DNA of 64,000 bases from NCBI GenBank assembly GCA_029532415.1, contig JAQOTA010000053.1, positions 1,922,001-1,986,000 on the forward strand, read 5' to 3'. Positions 37,276-45,743 of this stretch are shown in pieces. How positions within the stretch are numbered: the stretch's first letter is position 1; every line of letters starts with the position of its first letter. The stretch comes from Marasmius tenuissimus. Its lineage: Eukaryota > Basidiomycota > Agaricomycetes > Agaricales > Marasmiaceae. The notes beneath the pieces were generated by a model. The model had not been told where the DNA came from, made no database searches, and worked only from the letters and a program-made list of their open reading frames with translations. Made by a program: the position numbers and the translations under genes.

Positions 37276-38952
37276 CTAATTTTGGGAGCAGCGCTGTAGG
37301 TTTGCATCAGTTTGGGAAAGCAGGTCAAGATATGGAACTTGCCTGTCGTCGTGGAACGATCCAAGAGAGACGTCATCCGGGATGTCCTCTACTCCTGCAG
37401 CTTCGGCAATGTCGTTGTCAACATCATTACCGAATAGAGAAGTCATATTGTCCATACCATCGTCAGATCCCCAGTCCATTTCTACATCTTCATCAGGATC
37501 AGTGCTGCGAGCACGTTTAGAAGAAGTAGAAGAAGGACATCCAGCTCCTTCATCTTCTGAATCGTCCTCCAGAACTCGCTTGGACGAGGAACCAGGCTTC
37601 GAGATATGGTCCTGGAGCGAACGATTGGCGGCGGACGTGACGATCTGTTCGAACGGTTTGAGATGCCGCGCTGTCTTAGGGACACCAAGTCTGTCAGCAA
37701 GTGAACGTGCTTCACGTACATCATCAAATACTGACTCAGATGGCTTGAAGCCGGTGAAGGACTGCATGACAGCCGGATTCTTCTTGACAGCAGGAGCGAC
37801 AGTGCTGTCACAAGACTTGTCCCAGTGACCAGTGAAGTGCGCTGGGGGCGGAGATCCTCTAGCACGGCTAGGAGGGGCACTGGCAATTTCAGCGTGCAGG
37901 GAGTTGTTGACTGCGTTCAATGCAATACGTTCCCTGCGGTCAGTGATCGAGGAGTAAGGACGAACAGGAGGAGGGGAAGCAACGACGGATGCGTAGGACG
38001 CAAGATGGGAGTGACCATGAGACCGATTGTTACCACTGTTACTGCCAGCGTTGCCGGGACCCTGATGCTGGGTGATACCACCGCGAGTACCACGCTGCTG
38101 CTGCTTCTCCTTCTTACCCTTGTTCTGGTTCGAAGATTGGCGTTGCTGCTGCTGCTGTGGTGGACGGGTATTGGTCTGCTGCTGATACCCACACTGCTGA
38201 CGTTGCTGCTGCGGGCACTGCTGCTGACCAAATGATGGTTCGCGGTTACCAGCACGTTTCACCGCAGAGAGGTGGTTGGCGAGCTGTGGGTTCTGGCGTT
38301 CGTACTCGACCATGATAGTGTTATGGACTTTCGAAATGGTAATGCAATCTTCATCCTCGGGATCCCTGACATAGTCATGAAGGGATTTGGATGAGGCAGC
38401 GTTCCATTTGGGAGGAATAGCGGTGATGAGCAAGAGGGACTTGATCAACTCGGGGAGAACCACTCCTACCTCGGAGAGTCGTTCGATGTAGGACTTGAAC
38501 TTGGTGATACCGGCTTGGGGATGAGAGGTGGTAAGTCTGAAAGATACAAGTTTAACAAAGTTGCCATAGATGGCAGACAAAGTGGGCTCGCCGTAGGTGA
38601 GGTTCAGCTGTTCCCAAGCCTTCTGAGCGTTCATGTCCTTGATCGGATCACAGACTTCCTTGGTGGTCGTGATCTGGATAATCCCCATGAGCTGGAGATC
38701 TTCCTTATCCCATGCAAGACTCTCCTTTTGCCATGCGGCATGCTCTTCAGGAGGGACAGTGTCACAGACAACGGGAGTAACCCCAGCAGGGCTAGTGACA
38801 GTGCCGAGGGGCATGGAGGGACGTGGTTCATTGCCAGTGAGATGACCATAAAGACCCTGGGTCTTGCACACAGCTTCCATCTTGCTGGCGTAGGTCTGTT
38901 TGAAGTTGGTGCTGTTGAAGCGACCAGAGAAGTATTTCTTAACGTCGAACAT
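37276..38952 (-). CDS. gag: copia-1 gag-like protein
   Basis: 558 codons beginning MFDVKKYFSGRF. The N-terminal half resembles copia-type gag (KAWEQLNLTYGEP, IERLSEVG, a helical repeat region). The middle is Gln-rich (QQQCPQQQRQQ) and basic. No CCHC zinc knuckle is intact; GHWDKSCD may be a remnant. The C-terminus is acidic. The ORF stops 80 nt before the pol frame, which is in a different register, so pol would need frameshifting, or a frameshift mutation has occurred. Confidence 0.8.
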   Translation of the reverse strand: MFDVKKYFSGRFNSTNFKQTYASKMEAVCKTQGLYGHLTGNEPRPSMPLGTVTSPAGVTPVVCDTVPPEEHAAWQKESLAWDKEDLQLMGIIQITTTKEVCDPIKDMNAQKAWEQLNLTYGEPTLSAIYGNFVKLVSFRLTTSHPQAGITKFKSYIERLSEVGVVLPELIKSLLLITAIPPKWNAASSKSLHDYVRDPEDEDCITISKVHNTIMVEYERQNPQLANHLSAVKRAGNREPSFGQQQCPQQQRQQCGYQQQTNTRPPQQQQQRQSSNQNKGKKEKQQQRGTRGGITQHQGPGNAGSNSGNNRSHGHSHLASYASVVASPPPVRPYSSITDRRERIALNAVNNSLHAEIASAPPSRARGSPPPAHFTGHWDKSCDSTVAPAVKKNPAVMQSFTGFKPSESVFDDVREARSLADRLGVPKTARHLKPFEQIVTSAANRSLQDHISKPGSSSKRVLEDDSEDEGAGCPSSTSSKRARSTDPDEDVEMDWGSDDGMDNMTSLFGNDVDNDIAEAAGVEDIPDDVSLGSFHDDRQVPYLDLLSQTDANLQRCSQN

Positions 38953-39252
38953 GGTAGTAAGAGGTTGGGAGGTTTGGTGTTGGATCTAGAAAAGACAGCA
39001 TCAGCATGTGTCTAATCAACACAGGGAGCAGCCATCAAGGCGCTATGCTCAACGAGGAGCATTGGATCCTTAAGATCCGATGTCGTCGAAGGACATACAT
39101 CAGTGCCATAGATCGAGCACTCAATTAAGAGGTCAATGGCAACATGCAGGTCTAGCCTAGCTAGCCAATGACAGCAGCCTAAGGGCGCTTGTCGCTGACA
39201 GCAGCCATTAAGGCGCTCGTCATTGTAGTCAGGCTAACCGGGGCTCATAACC
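38953..39252 (-). other. copia-1 leader and primer-binding site
   Basis: 300 bp between 5' LTR and gag. Immediately inside the LTR the element strand reads GGTTATGAGCCCCGG, whose complement GGGCTCATAACC matches the anticodon arm of initiator tRNA-Met rather than a tRNA 3' end. Farther in are short direct repeats around AGCAGCC and AAGGCGCT. Confidence 0.75.
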
Positions 39253-39573
39253 TGATGAGCCGGCATGACGCCTAGCGCAGAGGACTACAACATGGCTACA
39301 CTACTACTTACCAGAGAGGAGTTTAGAGAGGTAGAGGCGAGACGTAGAAGCTCAAGCACACTGTAGATTCAGGTAGAGAACTACAAGCTTATATACATGA
39401 AGATACAATAGAGTTACCATATAGAGACGACAATAGAAATTGTACATATGAGCATAGTGAACAATGAATAATAGAACAATAGCGAATGCATTGTCCCACA
39501 TAATACAATGACAGGAAGTATGAACCGGGACTTCAGATATACCGGGATCTAATTATAGTCCACGGATTCAACA
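39253..39573 (-). repeat. copia-1 5' LTR
   Basis: 321 bp, begins TGATGAGCCGGC and ends GGATTCAACA on the plus strand. Followed by the TCCCT duplication. Confidence 0.95.
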
Positions 39574-39606
39574 TCCCTATCCGATCCGCACAATCCTAAC
39601 ACATTC

Positions 39607-40002
39607 CCTTGAGCCCGAATAGCATAGCAGTGTCCCCGCCCCGTTACTCTATGACATGCCCAGACTAAACACACCTTTTGATCGCTATTTCGAATCCAAC
39701 AGTTTCAATCCCGCCCGGATAAACTCGCTCAACTCGGTATCTATTGATAAATGGGAAAGTGACACTTTAGCAACGGAGATCCAAGCACAATGGACGTGAT
39801 GCGAACCTGGAGAGGTGCTCCTACAAGAATGAGAAGTTTGTTTGGGTCGAATCATTGTCCCAGGTCGTGGACAAGAAGCCTATGTATTTCACACCATCCA
39901 AACTCAGTTCTTGGAGTATCTCATCAGGGCACATATCGTTTTTGATGTTCTCATAGACCGAGTATAGAATTTGACGCTTGAGCAGAAATTCACTTGCCCT
40001 CA
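39607..40002. other. Intergenic with block shared with 50.1 kb
   Basis: 39890-39985 (GAGTATCTCATCAGGGC, AATTTGACGCTTGAGCAGA) resembles 50130-50225, just before the F-box gene. It marks the distal edge of the duplicated unit. No gene is supported. Confidence 0.5.
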
Positions 40003-40160
40003 ATTGATTACACTCCCACATCTGCTCCCTCAACTTAGACCTCTCGCGTTGGATGACCTCATTGTGAATGGTATCAGAATTGGAGGGTGTGGGGGGATTA
40101 TTGTGGTTCTATCTGCCCCGGGACTCCAACTTCGACAATTCTCTGGGTCGTGCCCATCGG
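40003..40160 (-). pseudogene. Relic of a VTRYIDD-family gene (C-terminal tail only)
   Basis: On the minus strand the translation LSKLESRGR, a stop, NHNNPPTPSNSDTIHNEV and SKLREQMWE corresponds to the tail of R6 and R8 (LESQGKRNHGDYYAPSDSG, SELREQIRALQ). Only about 50 codons remain, with an in-frame stop. It is probably the stump of a ninth copy. Confidence 0.6.
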
Positions 40161-40307
40161 CGACAACAACATTGACTTGTAATTTAGCATACTATAGTCA
40201 ATCTCCTGGTTAGTTAATCTCCTGGTTACTCAAGGTCGTCAACTCGAACTCGTGGTGACTCTCGGGCCATGAGCAACGCTATAACGGGAGCTGCTCAGGT
40301 TGGACGC

Positions 40308-40934
40308 TGTGATGAGGTCGCTGTCGCCTTCGACGAGAATCTTCCCACTCAAGAAGACGGTGAATGGCACTCCCCTCATGATGATTCTTCTGACTCCCTC
40401 GCAATGATGTAAAGCATTGTCGTCTGTGCTTTCAGCCGTCTCCTTGTTGGGTTACCCATCTGCCGGGATGAAGATTGGTGCAAGCTGAATGTACAGTTCA
40501 TGATTGACGTTGTGCGGGGTTCCACTTTGATCGGCATGTTCCCTTGATTCCTACACGCCGTCATGGGTCCATTGATCTTGACTTGAATAGCGAAACTGAG
40601 ACAGGCTATGGGCCACCTTGGTGAGGTTGTGAAGGAGAGGATCTGGATGACTGAAGCAGGGGACGAAAGGCCGAGTGATGGAATTACATGGCTGGTCGAT
40701 ATGAACGACAGTCTGGGAAGGAATGGCAGAGGGGGGGCCACGCCATCGAGGACATTGTCGTTCGAATCCTTTCCATCAATTTCGCTGTGATCCATACAAC
40801 CTCTACTGCCTTCACGCATACCCTGTACTATCTCACTGCGCACCCAGAAGTACAACCTCTCCTTCGTGAGGAGCTCGAACGTGTCCTTTTCACTAGTAAG
40901 GAAGATGGAGGGAAAGGACTGGACAGTTTCTGAG
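40308..40934 (+). pseudogene. Cytochrome P450 pseudogene fragment
   Basis: Translation in shifting frames gives DEVAVAFDENLP, a TAA stop, RLLVGLPICRDEDWCKLNVQF, MGHLGEVVKERIWMTEAGDERPSDGITWLVDMN and then IEDIVVRILSINFAVIHTTSTAFTHTLYYLTAHPEVQPLLREELERVLF in a second frame. All of it aligns with exon 3 of the P450 at 5.1-6.4 kb. The K-helix and heme-binding ends are missing. Stops and frameshifts show that it is dead. Confidence 0.88.
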
Positions 40935-41194
40935 TCAGAGAATGTAACCGACAGGATGTCAAGTGGCGGCTCCAGTGGTTCGGCTGCAGGGCACCAGCGG
41001 AACAACAGACCATGTAAGGTCATTATAATGAGTTCTTGTCTAACAGGGCAGACACGTTATAATGTTTGGCAGGGCTTGCAAGAGCCCAGCTTCATTATAA
41101 TGACCATGTGGCTGCTGGCGGCCAAAATTTTGACATTATAATGCGGTGCCACCTGTCAAGATAAAATTGAATATAAGTAGTGATGGCAGCAACA

Positions 41195-41978
41195 GGGATT
41201 GAACTTACAGCCTCTTGATGTTAGGATCGTGCGGATATGACAGCCCGGACGGAAGTCCGAGTGGAAGAGACGGAAGCCGACGTGCCGGAATGGACTAGTC
41301 GGAGTTGGAGAGAGATTCTGACGACCGGAAGGCCGAACAGATGACTGGACAATAGTCGAAGGTTTCACCAACGACACCGTTGAGTTGAGTTGTTGTTGAC
41401 TGGAAGGAAAGGAAGATAAAGAAGTAGAGGAGATAGAGATAAAGAGACGGAATGAGACGAATGATATAAAACGGAAACCAAGTTGATTTTAATTCTGAGG
41501 AATACAAATCGTGAAGTATCTAGCTTATATATATATCGATCTCCGAGACCTCTGAAGGGGTTCCGGTGATCATAGTACCGAAGGTGAGTCAAGAGCGGGA
41601 GAGAATGTATGTACAGTACGGAATCCGAGACGGAGGATGAAGTCCCGAAGTCGGAGATGAATCGGAAATGAAATGTCAGAATGGAATGTACAGGATGAGT
41701 CATGATAGAATGGAAAGCAGAATGTTGGAATGTAGAGTATATGTATTACTCGGAAATGAACAGTGTATGTATATCTCCGATCTGTAAGTACTGGGGACAC
41801 AACGTCGGAATCTGAAGTCATGTTCGGAAAGGATCGTGAAGGAAAGAGAAACATAAAGTCGATTCCGAGTATCGGAATCTCCGGAAGGTGGATTGAAGCC
41901 TTCGGAAACCCCGGAACCGGCATGGATGTAACACTTGACTTCATTACAATTATTAATGGCAGTAATCCAACTGAGCCA
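41195..41978 (-). ncRNA. tRNA-like pol III promoter unit, left arm (split by solo LTR)
   Basis: On the minus strand the A box TGGCTCAGTTGG (41978-41967) and the B box AGTTCAATCCC (41205-41195) would be about 50 bp apart without the 720-bp LTR insertion. The acceptor stem does not pair, so this is tRNA-derived, not a functional tRNA. Confidence 0.5.
41214..41938. mobile_element. Solo LTR, family A (copy 2)
   Basis: 715 bp (41219-41933), begins TGTTAGGATCGTGCGGAT and ends CATGGATGTAACA, flanked by CTTGA at 41214-41218 and 41934-41938. It is a diverged relative of the copies at 32.0 and 47.6 kb. Confidence 0.85.
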
Positions 41979-42035
41979 TAATACCATGATAGATCTAAGT
42001 GAGGTTTAGGCTATACTACCTCAAATGATTTGACT

Positions 42036-42175
42036 GGGGGTCTGGGGGGGGGAATGCCCCCAGTTTAGGGGTTAGGGTTAGGGTATGGGGTGAGAGAATG
42101 ATAATAGCAGGGGTCTGGGGGGGCACCCCCCAGGTTAGGGGTTAGGTTTAGGGCTGGGGCTTGGGTATAACAGAT
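42036..42175. repeat. G-rich tandem block with telomere-like TTAGGG runs
   Basis: Two related units each have GGGGTCTGGGGGGG, a short GC hairpin (for example GGGCACCCCCC) and then TTAGGGGTTAGG. The first contains GTTAGGGTTAGGG. The strand could form G-quadruplexes. It sits at the centre of the inverted-repeat element. Confidence 0.6.
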
Positions 42176-42198
42176 GTTCACAGCAGGGGATAATATAT

Positions 42199-42283
42199 GG
42201 TCCTATGGCTCAGTTGGAAGTCTCTCTCATTACAATAGTCATTTCTCACCAAGACTCTTGGGTTCAATTCCCTCAGTTGTCAT
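42199..42283 (+). ncRNA. tRNA-like pol III promoter unit, right arm
   Basis: A box TGGCTCAGTTGG (42206-42217) and B box GGGTTCAATTCCC (42260-42272) match pol III consensus well. The 5' GGTCCTA does not pair with the 3' end, and no clear anticodon arm forms, so it is a tRNA-derived SINE-like unit. Confidence 0.55.
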
Positions 42284-42464
42284 GAAGTAAGTTTTATTTA
42301 TTTAATCTTGGTGCCCGGGCAGTCATTATAATGGGTCATTGCAATGGGGCTAGGCTGTTGCAAGTGGGTCATTACAATGGGGCTGGGCTCTCGTAAGCCC
42401 TGCCAAACATTATAACGCCTCTGCCCTGTTGGACAAGGGCTCATTATAATAACCTTACATGGAC

Positions 42465-43330
42465 TCCTCAGTGGAACAGCTTGGTCGGCAGTAATGCCGA
42501 ATCTGGCTTTTTCTCGTCCCGCCTTTCACTTCTGTTCCTTAACTCTGAATTTAGGTCCTTCACTCGGCACACTTTCCCACTATAACGAAAACCAAACTTC
42601 GCAGTCCAGCTACTCACTATCAGACCATGAGGTGCAGGGCGGGAAGGACATCGGGCGGTATGGGGTACCATCAACGGAGGTTTGTACATTCTCACTTCAT
42701 CGCACCGGTTACAGTGACACCTCACAGCACCCATACTCCTCCATTCCACTGATTTTGGCAGCACGACGATGCCTATTTACTAGCGCTATCAGTCCTAATC
42801 GACTCCTTCAGACCCTCAGAACACGTGCATAATCCATGCGACTCATCATCAATGTCAACTCTCCCTTCTGCCTAGTCAGCAAGCGTATCTTCGACCTGAA
42901 GACCTTTCTCCTCTTCAGTCACAATTGGCCGATACCGCCAATCATACCAGAGCCGATAGTGTCCGAACCCGGATGAACACATACAAAGCTCACTACACCA
43001 ATGTTACCTTGCCTTGAAACTTAGAATCACGAGGTAACTTTCCACCCCACTCTATATGCCGACACCAGTGCAAATTATCTACATAATGTATCAAACCGAG
43101 CTCCGTACAGAAATCCACGTGCCCAAAACCCCCACTCCCCTCCAATGTCCTGTTCCCCATCATCCTTGTACAAACCCAGCCGGCTGATCAGAGGTATAGA
43201 CGTCACGTTGACATTGAAAATGCCACATGGGGAGGTCGAATGATGACAATTTTGCTGCTTCGTTTGTATGTCTGTTCGCACTCGCAACCTCCCGTCTTAC
43301 TGACAGTTTTCTTCCTTTCCCTCTCAGGCA
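42465..43330. repeat. Dispersed duplicated block X, second copy
   Basis: It shares CTTAACTCTGAAT, ATAATCCATGCGACT, GCCTAGTCAGCAAGC and ATGCCGACACCAG with 48.4-49.1 kb. On the minus strand LLTRQKGELTLMMSRMDYARVL matches LLTRRSGELRISHTDYERVL at 48.7 kb. It carries stops and is decayed. Confidence 0.5.
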
Positions 43331-45110
43331 TCTAGCGATCCTAAGATTGGCACCAGGGTCTGGTACATCGCTTTAGCGGTATCAACTACTCGGACAGGTT
43401 ATGGTTTGGGTCGGACAAGTTGTAAGAGGTCTTCGTGCTGCCTCCCACATATTCATTATGTTAACATTGGTCTTTTGGAACACCGGGCACATCCTCACGC
43501 CCAATTATATGGTCGAGGTAAAGGTCAGTTGAGTGTTTGGAGCTCTTTTGCCTCGAAACTCGCCTACGTTAGCCCGGACAGTATACTGTCCTGACATCCA
43601 ATGGACCAGAACCCATCTGGTCAGATTCTACGACTGATAATGGAGATAGCATGGAAAACTCGGCGTGAGTCACGAATAATACTGGGTGTGATCAGAACGG
43701 TATATCGGTGTCAATTCCGGCGGTGTCTCCGGTTTGATGATCACTGGGAACTGCAAGCTAGTGGAGGCGGCTACGGTGCTCTGTTGCCTACATTCTGGTT
43801 CCAGAATGTTGGGTGCGTGCCTAAGATATCTTTACTTGTGTTGAATTTCCGATAACATCTCCCGAAAGGACAAGACCTTCGTAGGGAGCACTTATTTCAG
43901 CATCCGAAACTGAGCATGTACGTGAGACACAGACACGGGCGCAAGTTTGTACCCACTTATGTCCGGGGACTCAAGTCTCGACGTTATACATCTAACCCGG
44001 ACTATTCGATGCAGAGAACCTCACTGGCGAACTTTGTAACCGAAGAACCGGTTTGGACTGAAAATCTTACAGTGTTGGGTCGTAGTGGATATTGATATGT
44101 CATGGTGCTCGTGAGTCCAACCTGTATTGATGGCATCTTTCCTTACCGCGACTGATCCAATATTACAGGGAGGGTACGCTGTAATTTCATTGCAGGGCCC
44201 GAGGTCAGAGTCTTGTACTTGAGAATTGGCCTTACAACGTCACACACAACACCTATCTGACAGGATCGCTTCTTAACCATGTCTCAGTACCAGAGTTTTG
44301 CAGGGCAGTCCGTCTGAGTAAAAGGGCACCCAGCTAATGTACCAGGTCAGGACCAGCCCCGTCACTCCTTTCGAGTCTTTCATATCTCAAAAAGTTTCGT
44401 GGTTTGACTCAAGTCACGCACCAAGCGGTGCTTTGCTGCCCGTCTTCCCCTTTCAGCCTTGATCTAATCCTCCATTGACTCTTGCCTTACATTCCTGTGA
44501 AATATCAGATATGGTGGCGTGGAAATCCCATTGCTGATCGATCATACTCCCAAGGGCCAAATTGTCTTGTTTTATTGAAGGCGGAGAGAATACATATGCT
44601 CACGAATCGTTCAACTTGTGACTGGTTTCGAATTGTGCGTCGAATCTCAGACGATACTGTTTTACGTTGAGTGTCGGTTTGAACTCCACCCTGCTTCCCT
44701 ACACAGCCAACTTACGCGTCTAGCAAACCCCAAGTCATTCATTGAGACCGGCCGTTGCACTGGTCAGTCTTTGAAAAGCCACCATCACACAGGCAGGGTT
44801 CGAGGTGAACAATCAAACCTCTAGTGAGATTGCAACTCACTGCTTCGCAGGCGACACGCCTGAACGCCTCAAACCTCTTAAGTGTGTGCTGTATTCGGCA
44901 TCTTCATTCCACATCATCCCAGCCCGTTTCTCCTCCCTAGAACCCATTTCTTCCTGTGCATGAAGCAGAAAGTGAATACTTTTCCACCACACAAATATTG
45001 TCGTAACCTAATAATAGCAACCTGAGCAACATTTTCGTGGTAATTTGCTCGACCTAACCTGATCTTGACTTGATGAACAGGAAAGGAGCCCTTGAGTACC
45101 AGTTGAAACA
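43331..45110. other. Duplicated block upstream of S6, relic sequence
   Basis: Homologous to 18.7-19.9 kb (minus) and 24.0-25.1 kb. Short exon-like pieces (GTLLPTFWFRN-like text near 43770, KFVPTYVRGL and VTEEPVWTENLTVL near 43950-44080) recur, but frames are broken. Near the right end GTGAATACTTTTCC and GGAAAGGAGCCCTTG belong to the S6 promoter region. Confidence 0.5.
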
Positions 45111-45120
45111 GTTTATAAAG
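45111..45120 (+). promoter_or_regulatory. TATA box of S6
   Basis: GTTTATAAAG about 95 bp upstream of the S6 start, preceded by GAAACA and, 20 bp earlier, GGAAAGGAGCCCTTG. Confidence 0.55.
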
Positions 45121-45211
45121 AGAGCTCAGGTGTCACTGTTTGACTCAGAAGCGACCCTCTAGCAGCCGCCACCCCATCTCTTCCTCTGGCTCGATTCTTC
45201 CAACGCGCACA

Positions 45212-45546
45212 ATGGCGTTATATACACGTCTGCATCTTCTGGTCACCACCCTGTGGCTACTGGCGCTACTCTCACCATCTGGTACACTTGCCGGTGTGGT
45301 GCCTGCCGACTTGGCACGAAATTCCGAGGATGGGCGTTCGACAAACATAGAGCGTGGGTGTGCAGACCCCTCGGGTAAAGTATGAACCTTGATAATTCTG
45401 TCGAGTCATTGACCTCTAACAATGACTTGCGATTTAGGAATGCCAGTGTGCTCCCTTCGGCCCGGTGAGTGTTCGCGTTCTGCGTTTGGGTAAAATCGAT
45501 TAACATGGAACCATTTCGCAAGTGTTGTTCCGGCGCTGGCTGTTGA
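45212..45546 (+). CDS. Small secreted cysteine-rich peptide precursor S6
   Basis: Exons 45212-45379, 45438-45464 and 45523-45546 encode 72 residues, phase-0 introns of 58 nt each. The start is the internal ATG (MALYTRLHLLVTTLWLLALL), because all family members begin there and an upstream in-frame ATG would bury the signal peptide. Then come SPSGTLAGVVPADLA, ERGCADPSGK, ECQCAPFGP and CCSGAGC; six cysteines. The donor is GTATGA, shifted relative to a GTAAAG nearby, but it keeps frame and aligns with S5. It appears intact although its partner R8 is dead. Confidence 0.72.
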
Positions 45547-45743
45547 CCAAGTCTGCTTAATCACTTGCATCGAAGGCTCTTGACAGATCGTATCGGAACT
45601 CACGTCGAAACAGCGAGGACGAGATGAGACCGTGGATAGAAGATCTGTATTTGTAGATCCATACGGGTGCTGATACACGTACAATTCTGAACTGTTCAAG
45701 GCGAAATAGTCTACCGGGGCCCAGTCCTTCTGGTGGTCCCGGA

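Larger units (their letters stand above)
32753..39573 (-). mobile_element. Ty1/copia LTR retrotransposon copia-1, defective
   Basis: A 6.8-kb element on the minus strand with 321-bp LTRs, flanked by TCCCT at 32748-32752 and 39574-39578. Internal order is leader, gag, protease, integrase, reverse transcriptase, RNase H, which is the copia order. The polypurine tract (GAGGGGGTG on the minus strand) abuts the 3' LTR near 33074-33083, and the primer-binding site abuts the 5' LTR at 39252. A 484-bp solo LTR interrupts the RT region. Nonsense changes and an active-site change make it non-autonomous. Confidence 0.95.
32015..39606. mobile_element. Solo LTR, family A (copy 1), split by copia-1
   Basis: The LTR runs 32020-32752 and resumes at 39579-39601, giving about 756 bp without the insert. 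It begins TGTTACATCC and ends ATCCTAACA, so it is in reverse orientation to copy 3 at 47.6 kb (TGTTAGGATT...GATGTAACA). A 5-bp duplication CATTC flanks it at 32015-32019 and 39602-39606. No internal genes remain, so it is a recombinational solo LTR into which copia-1 later inserted. Confidence 0.85.
41008..42464. mobile_element. Inverted-repeat element with tRNA-like arms
   Basis: Ends CATGTAAGG (41011) and CCTTACATG (42461) begin inverted arms of about 265 bp each, once the inserted solo LTR is removed. Arms contain several palindromic CATTATAATG decamers and matching text such as GTTTGGCAGGGCTT. A possible 3-bp duplication GAC flanks it. Each arm ends internally in a tRNA-like A-box/B-box unit facing outward. 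The centre is G-rich. No transposase is present, so it is non-autonomous. Confidence 0.75.

Noticed and set aside
37482..38255. ORFs of 112-148 codons on both strands overlapping copia-1 gag
   Set aside because: They are shadows of the repetitive Gln- and Ser-rich gag coding sequence.
41365..41987. Minus-strand ORFs of 95-124 codons
   Set aside because: They fall in a solo LTR of the same family; no domain and not conserved in the other two copies.
42199..42283. A functional tRNA gene
   Set aside because: A and B boxes are good, but the acceptor stem does not pair and no anticodon arm forms.
43601..43855. A glycoside-hydrolase relic based on LPTFWFRN
   Set aside because: The resemblance is only eight residues, and the surrounding frames are broken, so no function was assigned.
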